Shown one piece after another: positions 45,501 through 51,700 of a stretch of 64,000 nt of DNA. The stretch covers positions 124,001-188,000 of the forward strand of contig CAYGTC010000002.1 of assembly GCA_964352735.1 (NCBI GenBank), written 5' to 3'. The notes under the pieces are model-generated. The model had not been told where the DNA came from, did not search any database, and saw nothing but the letters and a program-made list of their open reading frames with translations. Made by a program: the position numbers and the translations under genes. Source of the DNA: NORP309 sp964352735 (GTDB lineage: Bacteria > Pseudomonadota > Gammaproteobacteria > Xanthomonadales > Marinicellaceae). Numbering within the stretch: position 1 is the first letter of the stretch; every line of letters begins with the position of its first letter.

Positions 45501-47944
45501 GTGCCATTTTCACTTTGCCAATGCACCAAACGTTGCCACAGCTCAACTGAAATGCTTTCTCCACCGATAAACAAATGGGGCAAGTCTTCGGCCAAACCAA
45601 TTTTAAACCACACATCCAGTAGGCTCGGGGTACAGTCCATTACAGATAAACTTCGCTTACTCAACACTCCCCGCATTGAACACTCATCTGTCTTTTGTTC
45701 TGTACTGATGATCTGCAGCCCTGTGCCATGAATCAAAGAACACAAACCTTGTACCGATGCATCAAAGGCAACAGGAGCTACCCAACCCCAAAGCCCTTTT
45801 TTTAATGGGGCTGTGATTGAGAGTATATTTTCAGCAAGATTGATCACACTGCGGTGTGAAACCATCACACCTTTGGGTAAACCCGTCGAACCCGATGTAT
45901 AAATGACATAAGCCAGGTTTTCACTGTGCACCCCTGCAATCAGAGGGTTCTCTACTGGCATGCGATGCAATGCCTCTTGAACCATGGCATCATCAATGAG
46001 CCATCGTGAACAACCCACTTCATCGGTTAAGGCACAAAGTGCTGTATTGGTGATGATCAATGAAACACCAGAATCCTCAATCATGTGATTCAAACGCTTG
46101 ATTGGATAGATCGGGTCCAATGGCAAATAAGCCCCTCCGGCTTTGTGAATCGCCAATATTGCCACCAGCAAGGCCTCTGTCCTGGGCAAACATATACCCA
46201 CAACATCATCAATATCCACCTCACAAGACATCAAGTGGTGAGCCAGTTGATTGGCACGCTTGTTCAATTGTTGATAAGTGATTTCCTGATCGCCCACCAC
46301 TGCTATGGCATGTGGTGTTTTTAACACTTGCTGTTCAAACTGTTGCTGGATACAAATTGCTGTATCGTAATCTTTATGATTGTCATTTAACCCATGTATC
46401 AAATACTGCTTTTGCTGCTCACTCAACAGTGGCAATTCAGCAATGCGCTGGTTTGCATCAACCGATATTGCTTCTAATATCCGTGTAAAGCTTTGGGTAA
46501 AATTGGCTATTGTTGAAGGACTAAACAAATCTGTATTGAACTGAAAGTCACAAATCAAGCCTTGGTCTTTGTCATTAATGGCATTAAGGATGAGATCGAA
46601 CTTAACCATCAAATCATCTTGAGCTTGTATCACCAACTCTACACCAGACAAATTCATGGCAGGTTTCTCATTGGTATCCATGCTGAACATCACTTGAAAC
46701 AAGGGATGATAACTGGTGTCCCTATCTGGTTTTAAGGCATCAACCACCTGTTCAAACGGCACATCCTGATGGGATTGTGCATCCAGATTGATTCTTTTGA
46801 CTTGTGCCAAAAAGTCACTGAATGCTGGATTGTCAGAACAATCTATTCTCAATACAAGGGTATTAATGAAACAGCCAATCAAAGGCTCAAGCGTTTCATG
46901 TTGACGGTTAGCAACCGGCGTACCAATAACCACATCGGTGGTGTTTGAATAACGTGATATCAACACAGAAAAAACGCTGTGTAGCAACATAAACACCGTC
47001 ACATCATGATCCAGCGCCAGCGCATTTAACGCTGTTGATAATTCTTGACCTATAATGAATGAATGACTCGCCCCTTTGAATGATTGCATCTTTGGTCGTT
47101 CATAATCAATAGGTAACTCATGGACTTGTGGCAGGTTGTTTAACTGCTTTATCCAGTAATCAAGGTGCAATTCTTGTCCTTTATCATTGAACCATTGACG
47201 CTGCCACTGGGCATAATCAATGTATTGTAATGGCAATGGTGGCAACTCAGGGGTGCGGTGATGTATATAAGCATCGTACAACGCCACCCATTCCTTGATC
47301 AAAATGCCATGTGACCAGCCATCAGAGGCAATGTGATGTATATTGAACAAAAGCAGCCCTGTCTTTAATCCAGTACAAACATAACTCACGCGCATCATCA
47401 AATCACTGGTTAGTCGATAAGTATAATGGGTTTCTTGAGCAATCAATTGTTTTATTCTTTCTTGTTGTTGGACCTCACTCAAGGCTTGGATGTCAATCAC
47501 GTTGAGGTTAAAGCCCTCAAAAGCCTTCACTTTTTGTAAGGGCCCTTGTTGACCTTTGATATAAACAGTACGCAGTATTTCATGCCTTTGGATGATGTTA
47601 GAAAACGCCAATTCAGCCGCTTTTACATCAAAATCACCACTCACCTGTAAAACAACGGTCGAATTATAATGGCTGCTTTGGTCTTCCATTTGATCGATAA
47701 ACCACAAACGTTGTTGGGCATAGGACAAAGGGTGTGGTACCTTGCGGTCAACAACATCCATTTCCAGAGTTTGCTGTTGTGATTCTTCAAGATAATCAAT
47801 CAATGCTTGTTTATTGGCCTTTAAAGCAACAAGAATTTCCTTGGTCATCGCCCCTTTGGGGGCTTTAACTTGCAGATTACCATCTTTGTTGAAAACTCTG
47901 ATGTTTTGTTCGTGCAGCAGTTGCAGTAGTTTGAATGTTGTCAT
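30470..47944 (-). CDS. NRPS, five modules (TubC dock-CATE-CAT-CAT-CAT-CAT), middle protein of the second assembly line
   Basis: The protein has 5824 residues. Residues 1-53 are a TubC-like docking domain. C1 His203, A1 Asp728, T Ser1075 (LGGDSI), epimerase ~1115-1560 with HH1262; C2 His1727, A2 Asp2238, Ser2573; C3 His2761, A3 Asp3298, Ser3634; C4 His3823, A4 Asp4347, Ser4703; C5 His4892, A5 Asp5418, Ser5762; acidic tail LDEDEIDEIGF. C2 opens with YPATAMQQGLLFHS, the D-donor type expected after an epimerase; C1, C3 and C4 are L-donor type. Pocket codes by eye: A1 DAQDFGVVNK, glutamine/glutamate-like; A2 DAWYLGHVVK, leucine-like; A3 DLYNNALTYK, alanine-like; A4 DLKNLGMDIK, unassigned; A5 DPRHFTCRAK, like alpha-aminoadipate reductase (Lys2). 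A5 has the Lys2-style stretch SGLAHDPLQRDIF and no reductase domain follows. A2 has KIRGAYVPMDP where KAGGAYVPLDP is usual. The ribosome-binding site is weak, and the gene follows a ~770-base gap with a thioesterase relic. Confidence 0.96.
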   Translation of the reverse strand: MTTFKLLQLLHEQNIRVFNKDGNLQVKAPKGAMTKEILVALKANKQALIDYLEESQQQTLEMDVVDRKVPHPLSYAQQRLWFIDQMEDQSSHYNSTVVLQVSGDFDVKAAELAFSNIIQRHEILRTVYIKGQQGPLQKVKAFEGFNLNVIDIQALSEVQQQERIKQLIAQETHYTYRLTSDLMMRVSYVCTGLKTGLLLFNIHHIASDGWSHGILIKEWVALYDAYIHHRTPELPPLPLQYIDYAQWQRQWFNDKGQELHLDYWIKQLNNLPQVHELPIDYERPKMQSFKGASHSFIIGQELSTALNALALDHDVTVFMLLHSVFSVLISRYSNTTDVVIGTPVANRQHETLEPLIGCFINTLVLRIDCSDNPAFSDFLAQVKRINLDAQSHQDVPFEQVVDALKPDRDTSYHPLFQVMFSMDTNEKPAMNLSGVELVIQAQDDLMVKFDLILNAINDKDQGLICDFQFNTDLFSPSTIANFTQSFTRILEAISVDANQRIAELPLLSEQQKQYLIHGLNDNHKDYDTAICIQQQFEQQVLKTPHAIAVVGDQEITYQQLNKRANQLAHHLMSCEVDIDDVVGICLPRTEALLVAILAIHKAGGAYLPLDPIYPIKRLNHMIEDSGVSLIITNTALCALTDEVGCSRWLIDDAMVQEALHRMPVENPLIAGVHSENLAYVIYTSGSTGLPKGVMVSHRSVINLAENILSITAPLKKGLWGWVAPVAFDASVQGLCSLIHGTGLQIISTEQKTDECSMRGVLSKRSLSVMDCTPSLLDVWFKIGLAEDLPHLFIGGESISVELWQRLVHWQSENGTQAFNVYGPTEACVNSTLTAITGDQTHIGRPLNNVMCYVLDENRQVVPQDTPGELYIGGAGLARGYINNPALSNERFVDVELDQHTTLKLYKTGDLVRYLPDGALLFIERMDEQVKIRGYRIELGEIQHHIVEHPCVDHCVVTVVEDDHCSKHIVAYLTHHESIQQEQLLSKLKQTLVLHVPEYMVPSYFIVLQELPLTANGKVDYRSLPRNFTESDDEQVYVAPTTEVERTLCNIWAELLNKAPDTVSITDNFFALGGDSILSIQVVSRAVQAGLKVTVKQIFEHQSIQRLSPHVQINAQQISQKAVEGMMPLMPIQAQFFTDERALDHFNQGVIFKVPSDFNRDFLQQCLLALYKRHDALRLRFEKNEGQWQARYEPINQQMIDDSLVEISVNKAEYDDFADRANVHQSSLSISDGPLLKAVYCHEGQSEDEDEDEGQARLLLIIHHLVVDGVSWRILIDDLELLLKQYRAGESLSLPAKTSSYQSWSEYLVSFGQSAALLLQQSYWSKLLSQPLIDLNGQQMIKQHRDAKVFKRKALTIESDITEQLLSSAPAAYNTHINELLLSALLLAFYQTTGETNLRIDLEGHGRQELSDEIDLSQTVGWFTAMFPLQLHSESMDIESVICAIKKLHRSIPDNGIGFGLLKYINPCFPDTLPAPILFNYMGQFADQEVEGKCFHLSDEDIGDSISPDRGLDHDINFNGSVMAAELSFVVDYNASIYDEETIHAFMAHFKSSLEQIIKHCIDPENGHLTPEDFPLAQITQQQLTSWQTQHEIADIYPATAMQQGLLFHSELDHSAYVTQLMFTLGADVDIQDFRQAWQQTMDRHAILRTIFITDDQGHTQQVVLQQMQLPWNEQDLSDHEQDKQNQVIEQYRLKDKASGFALDQGPLLRFAVWSLGDKGYRVLFSNHHSIIDGWSMPVIYANVIQYYQANVNGEKATLKSVVDYKGYVEWLQSQDTEKAEAFWQHYLQGAQYALPIFEKGYDAEGEITEQISLDDHHTNLLKNAAKEMNVTVNVVLQGLWSYILYRYTGQKNVVFGTTISGRPAELSGIENMVGLFINTIPISIHIDPTMSLSTWLKDIHDQQNQRDQYSFLPLANIQKQCIRDDARELFDSLFVFENYPDMNSDKDISVTDIQSYEQTNYPLTIVIVLDQQLDIGFTGKCNHFSAQSLQQLVKHFEYLLNYFIKTPEQRIEQLDIWSSEQQTAFVKSLNKTVKAYSQEQSIIELFNQKVKSIPKNIAIIHNANLISYKQLNDRSNQLAHYLLDQGLGPQDLIGVIMNRSVDMIVSILAVFKIRGAYVPMDPIYPQERLNYMIQDSGVSYILTHHKHEQKVLSDAQIIVLDDTSIAQQVLYCEADLPDVGTNEPTDLAYVIYTSGSTGHPKGVSIEQQSLLNLCQWHIEKYNVNSQTKASHLASIGFDAAVWEIWPYMVSGSKIVVIDDDMRINAHALLSCLADKKVTHCYLPTALLKSITTELNANQALSLKYVLTGGEQLSFVQLNNVQLVNHYGPTEATVVSSSYTVRNDEQPPIGKGISNVRLLVLSPERQLVPKGCLGELYIGGISVARGYLNQRQLTQEHFIDDPFIFGQRLYKSGDLVRYRSDGELMFIGRVDDQVKIRGFRIELGEIEAQLQNQKMIKDAFVVFDKEGGDTEGRLVAYVTVNDELDQESLRQDLSASLPEYMVPQIYIELEAMPLTTNGKVNRKALPNPESYLSQVEYVTPQTETEVILSEIWQDLLHVEQVSRHDNFFKLGGHSLLAVRLVSLVQKRLERSLSLQTLFEEPILKDLSKAMNDTKQSELSPIALADRTQPLPLSWAQQRLWFIAQLAGGNAAYHIPGAVQLQGELSRGALEKTFMTIITRHESLRTVFKDVDGEVWQEFVTPEIFNFNLEYKDLSHINEQHNELTIEADAFNQRPFDLTTGPLIRAMLVQLSEHDHVLLVTMHHIVSDGWSMGILVREFNALYEAYRLDQSDPLSVLPIQYADYAVWQRTELGDDVLIQQGDYWTEHLADIPQLLSLPTDHPRPAKPSYRGGVVDIQLDAQLSKQIRALALSQGMTVHMVLHAVWSVLLSRLSGQDQIVVGTPVANRRRHEVNNLIGFFVNTLALRVDLSKALSVREVLSQVKAITLDGYANQDVPFEQVVELVQPERSLRYSPVFQTMFNFEQNDTEGELNLSGLTARVMTLDSEEVEKFDLTLSLVEIKNMAGAENDGIVGSLTYAHDLFDQQTIQRWSVYFSRLVAAFVNDIEAPVYELSMLPKAERQHLLVDLNQTQADYPDSALIHGLFEGQVKDNPDAIAVVFEGENLSYKELNQRSNQLAHYLIEQGVKPDTLVGLCLNRSIEMVIGLMGILKAGGAYVPLDPTYPEARLTYQITDADLDIVVTQASLQDLMISAKPFNTVFLDSEEILECLQSYSKCNVNVKEQGLTTENLAYVIYTSGTTGKPKGVMIEHRNTVAMLSWALNAYDVSELKGVLASTSVCFDLSVYEIFVSLSSGGCAYVVKDILDLALMENADQLTLINTVPSAIEALMAIDSLPPTVRTINLAGEALKQQTVDKLYHAGVNKVYDLYGPSEDTTYSTYVLRELNGQPSIGQPIHNSQAYIVDSHMNLCPFGVPGELLIGGAGLTRGYLNHQELTDEKYLANPFYDFDGQKSKRLYKTGDLVRWLPNGNIEYLGRIDHQVKLRGFRIELGEIEAQLINQESVRDAVVVLDADRLVAYIVAIDGSDLDNDLLFQALKTSLPEYMVPQIYIELETLPLTANGKVDRKALPKPGDEHMAHAQYEAPQSEAEIKLAELWQDLLNVEQVGKHDNFFTLGGHSLLTMRLLSQIRNTFHGELSIRQIFEEPNLQQMAQNIQTSMTNIRPAIELYERKNNQALSSYAQQRLWFIDQMEGGSSHYNMPSAMRIYGDFKADVAEKAFAEIINRHETLRTVFINSEDIPLQLIIEDFDFSIKRIDLSHLSPEQQECTLQQSIARDANKVFDLTEDLMIRVSYYQLGSDTGVLLFNMHHIASDGWSMGILVDEFCQLYEALLQGLSIDLPPLSIQYADYAHWQRQYLTGDVLEAQLQYWQQQLSNVPVVHSLPLDYERPEEQGYNGGIHHTHMEHHTLKRLDALAASHGMSLFMLLHGAFSLVLSRYSNNTNIVVGTPVANRLDKAVEPLIGFFVNTLVLRTDCSGDQRVTDYLTQIKNIHVDAQTHQDVPFEYLVDRLQPQRSTRHNALFQIMINMITTEAQEMAISNVTLEPLSGENTVCKFDIELSIHHDKKELSLVWAYKTDLFKPATIENFSQSLLNILDAILLDSHQCIGALPLLTGSQYHYLTHTLNDNRCEYLQDICIHELIEKQVKKTPDNIAVVCKNESLTYTELNQQANQLAHYLLEHGVKPDDFVGLCVDRSLEMMVGVLAILKAGGAYLPLDPSYPEQRMTHMLNDSRVNVLLTQSPLLDNLPIEQDRVICIDEMQQFSAYPVGNIDKNKIDLGSNHLAYIIYTSGSTGLPKGAAVEHRNETNLLYWYQKHYNINSADKVLIMSAIGFDLTQKNLFAPLVCGASVQFATTRYFDVNKICEFIETQGITMTNCAPSVFYPLVEHQNHINQLSSLRCVLFGGEAIVFDRLKAWLQQPRDHHLQLINMYGPTECTDISCAYDIPIDGELPSHAPIGSANDNVELYVLNKHQQLLPFGVAGELCIGGLGVSRGYLHQQELTAEKFIAHPFNNSDGKKIYRTGDMVRWIKDEHGDAQLLFIGRIDNQIKIRGFRVELGEIESVIQSHEAIKQSVVLYDEVSQQLHAYVVVNDGVDTSDLGDFVKEQLPDHMRPYDFMQLDALPLNTHGKIDKTALLDAPMKPLDVMLASSYRQPEGPIESGLTEIWANLLDIEASAISADANFFEMGGHSLLLTTMLHRIVEQWHKQLSVKDIFHAPTIVAIAEKINKDKQAISPLQKQSDGYEGGLPLSYGQYRVWFIEQIRPGTNEHNMAVASHIAGDFQVDVLQKALNFMIEQHDILRTRIAVDDNIPKQVVETSYQYEIEVIDLTDLDDADQQQEITKLGARQDQNSFDLSQLPLFSVLLMKVRTDSYVLHFNQHHIISDGWSQQLFYSQLMKYYQLFSTQDIPQIDDKAFSYGDYALWQKQWLESDDAEHQRQYWSGYLLDCQQQLVLPIQNHDGQLNSDQNSAQIHMPLSLSQKLKQLAHANKGSLFNALHSAFVLLLARLSGQNDFNLGLPVTGRHIYGTQDILGMFLNTLPVRHQLDLSQSFLGLLREQIENVEQVLSHQDLPLEQIFECAQCDRSAESTPLFQIFFNMLSVPEDSIDYDELPFNISGHETADVANKFNITLYIKDDVNGLYVNCHYNSSLFTAESIEILLDQYMTLLQQIAQNVNKSCYSYSLNIGQHAINYDRALPSLKKSVQDVTARFRAQAAQQPDKIAINDEYFDWSYQQLQHYSSQLAIELRAMGVQRGGVVVIMAERQANLVAAILAILQLGAAYSIVTEKMPASKIVQQLEILEAKQLLLCLSTDDYDEQLLHNINRVADIKELSNDPNHYQHKNEQFSFETDLLNDIACITFTSGSSGVPKAVAGTFLGLSGYLNWLPNHAEFGCDDRFSLLSGLAHDPLQRDIFGALCTGATLVVPSKADYTSLTLSGWLKEQSLSILHLTPAMAEIICMHCDADLSQVRVVFLTGELLRKDTVAALLKLNPDMTVFNCYGATETQRAASYYRMTNIDDVPPVVPVNLNTDDTRLRVLNEAGQSCAIGEIGQICIESDRIARGYLNDESQSTKQFIDINDGLRRYMTGDLGVSIDGEHVKYMGRADAQINIRGFRIELGEIEYHLSQHAQVNRCTTVIQDEQFIIAYITKEPDVVIANEEFKASCFAYAQKHLIEYMQPNTIVVLDEMPLTSNGKIDKKSLPQVDFSEVHDYCAPESETECQVTEIWSGLLNLPVDKISAKANFFELGGHSLLLMKLITEVRAIFSLELNLKWLFETKDLRALAEIIDALSERQRVTTKLDSLDEDEIDEIGF
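47785..47944 (-). other. TubC-type N-terminal docking domain
   Basis: Residues 1-53 of the five-module NRPS (KLLQLLHEQNIRVFNKDGNL, then QVKAPKG) have the helix-plus-hairpin pattern of TubC docking domains. The likely partner is the acidic end of the two-module NRPS (DDETEMEDFDLFEI, ending at 48716). Confidence 0.65.
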
Positions 47945-48295
47945 GGTCTAATACTGTTGAATTTTAGTGTACATTGCTCTACATTTTAAGGTTGGAGCAC
48001 AATTGGAATACATGACAGGACAGATTGTTCCCACATAAGAACGAATAGGCATGACTCCTCTTTATTACTTTGTGGTCAAAAAATGACGGATGGCATAAGT
48101 GGGAAGTGTGCAATCCAATATTTATTGTTTTTATGAATCTATTTTATAAAATAAATAAAGAAATTTCCCTTAAAATACATATTTGTATGAATATAAAGCT
48201 ACTTTTCACCAAAATATGATTGAGGAAGGAGTTACCCGGGCATTGCTCTTAGGAACCAGAGCAATGCCTGCCTTTAAAGCCAATCATTTGATGGT
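47945..48295. other. Intergenic region upstream of the five-module NRPS gene
   Basis: I see no gene in these 351 bases. The part nearest the thioesterase relic carries a strong hairpin (48239-48268). The AT-rich middle (about 48115-48220) could hold a promoter for the two downstream NRPS genes, but I cannot identify its boxes with confidence. Confidence 0.5.
48239..48268. terminator. Perfect 11-bp hairpin behind the thioesterase relic
   Basis: GGCATTGCTCT (48239-48249) pairs perfectly with AGAGCAATGCC (48258-48268) around an 8-base loop. It sits 27 bases beyond the end of the leftward thioesterase relic, where a terminator would be expected. No T-run follows on the minus strand, so it may be an attenuator, an mRNA-stability hairpin or a decayed terminator. 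Confidence 0.45.
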
Positions 48296-48523
48296 TTAAG
48301 GTTTAAGTTGTTGTAAATCCTTTGATATTGTGTTGACTATTTGACCTAAGCTCTCACCCTGTAAAATGTGCAAATGATCACTGTTGACATATAAGCTTGA
48401 ATCATTTGAGCTTTCGATGGCTTTTTTCCCATGAAAATTATTGGATAAACTATCTTTTATTAATTCTTTTCCTGATCTCTTTGACACCAACATTTGTACC
48501 AAACGCATAACTTTGGATTTATC
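48296..48523 (-). pseudogene. Relic of an NRPS thioesterase C-terminus
   Basis: The frame from just after a stop at about 48526 down to the stop at 48296 encodes about 75 residues (70 from the ATG at 48508). It aligns by eye with the last ~65 residues of the two intact TE domains in this window. The core SLYVNSDHLHILQGESLGQI corresponds to EYIDGDHESLLIGENLQRI and VMVNGEHNSLLSGESYIQI, including the catalytic-histidine position, and the end NTISKDLQQL corresponds to NILIKDIEQL. The nucleophile-serine part is missing, so it cannot be an enzyme. It lies 208 bases past the stop of the two-module NRPS gene in the same direction. It is most simply the remains of a TE that once ended an NRPS gene here. 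Confidence 0.75.
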
Positions 48524-48715
48524 TGTTTAACAGGTAATGGCATAGAACTTTAATCAAAAGTATAATACATAATTCCCCCATAATTCAAAGGATCAGCACT
48601 GCTCAGAATCAGACTCTGAACAGTGTTTTGAAAGAGCGGCATTAAAGCGCAATATTGATAAAATTAAAACAACGTGAGATATGATGATTTCTAGTTTTAA
48701 AATAAGCCATGCCCT
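48509..48715. repeat. Spacer between the NRPS stop and the TE relic, with an imperfect hairpin
   Basis: There is no gene here beyond the first few residues of the relic. An inverted repeat has arms at 48597-48607 and 48615-48625 (10 of 11 positions match, 7-base loop). On the plus strand it is followed by TTTT. It could end or slow transcription after the two-module NRPS gene, or be a fragment of a short repeat element. Confidence 0.35.
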
Positions 48716-51700
48716 TTATATTTCAAATAAATCAAAATCCTCCATTTCGGTCTCGTCATCAGTTGCCATCAGACTGCTTTTGACGGCTTCAATGTGTAAA
48801 GCCAATTTTGATAACTGAGGGAACTCGAATATCACCTTAAGATTCATTTTAAAATCATATTGAGCTGCAATCTTTGATGTCAATTTAACCGCAATTAAGG
48901 AATCTCCTCCGGTTTTAAAGAAATGAGCATCGGCACTGATTTCATCAACTGGAACTGACAATAATTCAGACCATATTCGGCTCAAGGTAATTTCATATTC
49001 ACCTTGAGGTTCGCGATATTCATCTATACTACTGATCGTAATTTCAGGTTCTCTTGACAGTGCATTGCGATCTACTTTACCATTTGACAACAATGGCAAG
49101 TCATCCAATACAATAAAATGAGTTGGAATCATGTATTCTGGTAATTGTTTCGACAGGTGTTCTCTCACCTGATCAATGACTTCTTGTTCTGAACATGAGG
49201 TTTTGTGAGTGATATAGGCCAACAAGAACTGATGGCCATGTTGACTTTTACCCTCAAGGACAACGCTATTGACCAATACATCACACTGGGACAAATGTTT
49301 TTCAATGTCACCCAGTTCAATTCTGAAACCGCGTATTTTGACTTGATTGTCTTTTCTGCCAACATAAACGTATTCATCATTTTCCTGTTGATAGGCCAAA
49401 TCACCTGTGCGATATAAACGATGGGTTGATCCATCATCAAAAGTATGTTCAATGAACCGTTCTGCTGTTAGATTCTTCCTGTTCAAATATCCTCTCGCTA
49501 AACATACGCCACTGATGAACAATTCTCCCAATGCCCCTTTGGGTTGTAGCTGAAATTGGTCATTCATGATCAAAAAACCTGTGTTCTGGATGGGGCGTCC
49601 TATTGAAACAGTTTTTAAATTTGGATCGTCAGGTATGAGATAATGACTGACCTCAACAGTCGCTTCTGTTGGCCCATACATATTGTGCAATGCGGCTTTA
49701 TTTGCACCATAATGGGTCAAAGCAATACTGACATCGACAGCTTCACCAGTGAGGTAAATATTTTTAAGCGAGCCACAGTTTTGCCACTCATTGTGTTCAA
49801 TGATCAATCTGAACATTGAGGGAACAAAACGGACTTGAGTGACTTGTTGGTTTTGAATCAATTTACATAAATAATCAGGATCTTTATGACCTTGTGGTTC
49901 AGCAATAACCAATCGCGCACCGACCATAAAAAACCATGTCAATTCACATAATGAAACGTCAAAACTGATGGGCGTTTTTTGTAAAACCACATCATGCTCA
50001 GATAACTGATAGTGTTTTTGCATCCATTCAATGCGATTAACCGAACTCATGTGTTCTACCATTACACCTTTTGGCATGCCTGTTGAGCCAGAGGTATAAA
50101 TCACATAAGCCAAATGGCTTGATGTTAACCCTGGCACTTGTGGGTTGAACATTGGATAATTTAATAATTGACTAATGAGTTCATCTTCATCAAGCTTTAA
50201 GACTGTGGTTGAGTTATCAACCATATTGTATAACTCAGATGAATGTACTGTTTGTGTGATAATAATAATGACCGCAGCATCATCAATCATGTGCTTGAGC
50301 CTGTTTTCTGGGTATTCAGGATCCAATGGCACATAAGCTGCCCCTGCTTTCCAAGTGGCCAAAATAGCAATCATCATTTCTAATGACCTGTCGATGTACA
50401 AGCCCACAACATCATCTGGATGAACTTCGTTTTCCAACAATGCATGAGCCAATTGATTGGCTTTATTGTTCAATTCTAGATAAGTCAGATGCGTATTATC
50501 ATAGACAAGCGCAATATTGCCTGGAGTTTTCTCAACTTGTTGTTCAAATAAGTGATGGACACAATGATCTTGAGCAAATGGAACTACTGTTTGATTCAAA
50601 TCACTCAACATCTGTTCTTCCTCTGCCAAACTGAGCAGAGGCAATTGCGACACTTCATCTTGACTGTATTCACACATGTTCAATAATAAGTGTTTTAATT
50701 GTTGTGAAATTCTTCGGATAAAAGACTCTTCAAAAAACATATGGTTGGCCGCTAAAGAAATGTGGAAAAGATGATTTCTCTGCTGTGCAGTGATTGTGAT
50801 TGGGTAATTGGTTTGTTCATCACTTTCAATATCAGATATTTTTAAGTGATGATCATCATCAATTACCAATAAACTCTCATCGACTGGATAGTTTTCAAAA
50901 ATCAACAAACTTTCTATTGGTTTTTCATTGGCACCATTAAGAGCGTAACGCTGAACTTCAGTCAGTGATAAATAATCATATTCATCACTTTCAACGCGCA
51001 TCCTGTGTATACCATTCAACCAATCCAACACTGATGACTCATCATTGATATCAACCTTGACTATAACAGTATTAATCAATAATCCAACCATATCTTCAAC
51101 CTGAGCAATACCAGCTGAACGACCAGAAACCGTGGTTGCAAAAACAATACTTTTTTCATCACAATATCTTGATAACAAATACGACCAAGCCCCTTGAAGC
51201 GCTGTATTGAGCGTAATGCCTAAATCTTGACACCAACGATTCAACTGTTGTGTTTGCTCCTGACTAAAAGATTCATTAAATGTATGATAATGATTACTTT
51301 GACTAACTGAAGAGGACAATGATATTCGTGATAATCTCGTTCCACCTTCTACACCAGCCAATTGTTGTTGCCAATAATCAATCGCCTTCGATCTGTCCTG
51401 TTGCAATGACCACTGAATGTAGTTAAAATATGCTACAACGGGCTTCACATTTACCGTTTTGCTAGCCATATAACTGTGATAATACTCCAGCACTTCTGAG
51501 AAAATAATGGGCATACTCCACCCATCAAGTATGGCATGATGATTACTTAATAGTACACGATATCCAGTTACACCCAAATCTATCACACAAAGCCTAATCA
51601 ACGGCCCATTTGCTGTATCAAACCCCCGCTGACGGTCTTGTACTTGCAGTTCTTGAATACGGGCTTGTTGTTCTTCAAGGGGCTGAGCAGAAATGTCATG

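Noticed and set aside
48296..48508. Independent small gene of 70 codons
   Set aside because: Its sequence aligns with the C-terminal end of the TE domains in the window and lacks a clear ribosome-binding site, so I treat it as a relic.
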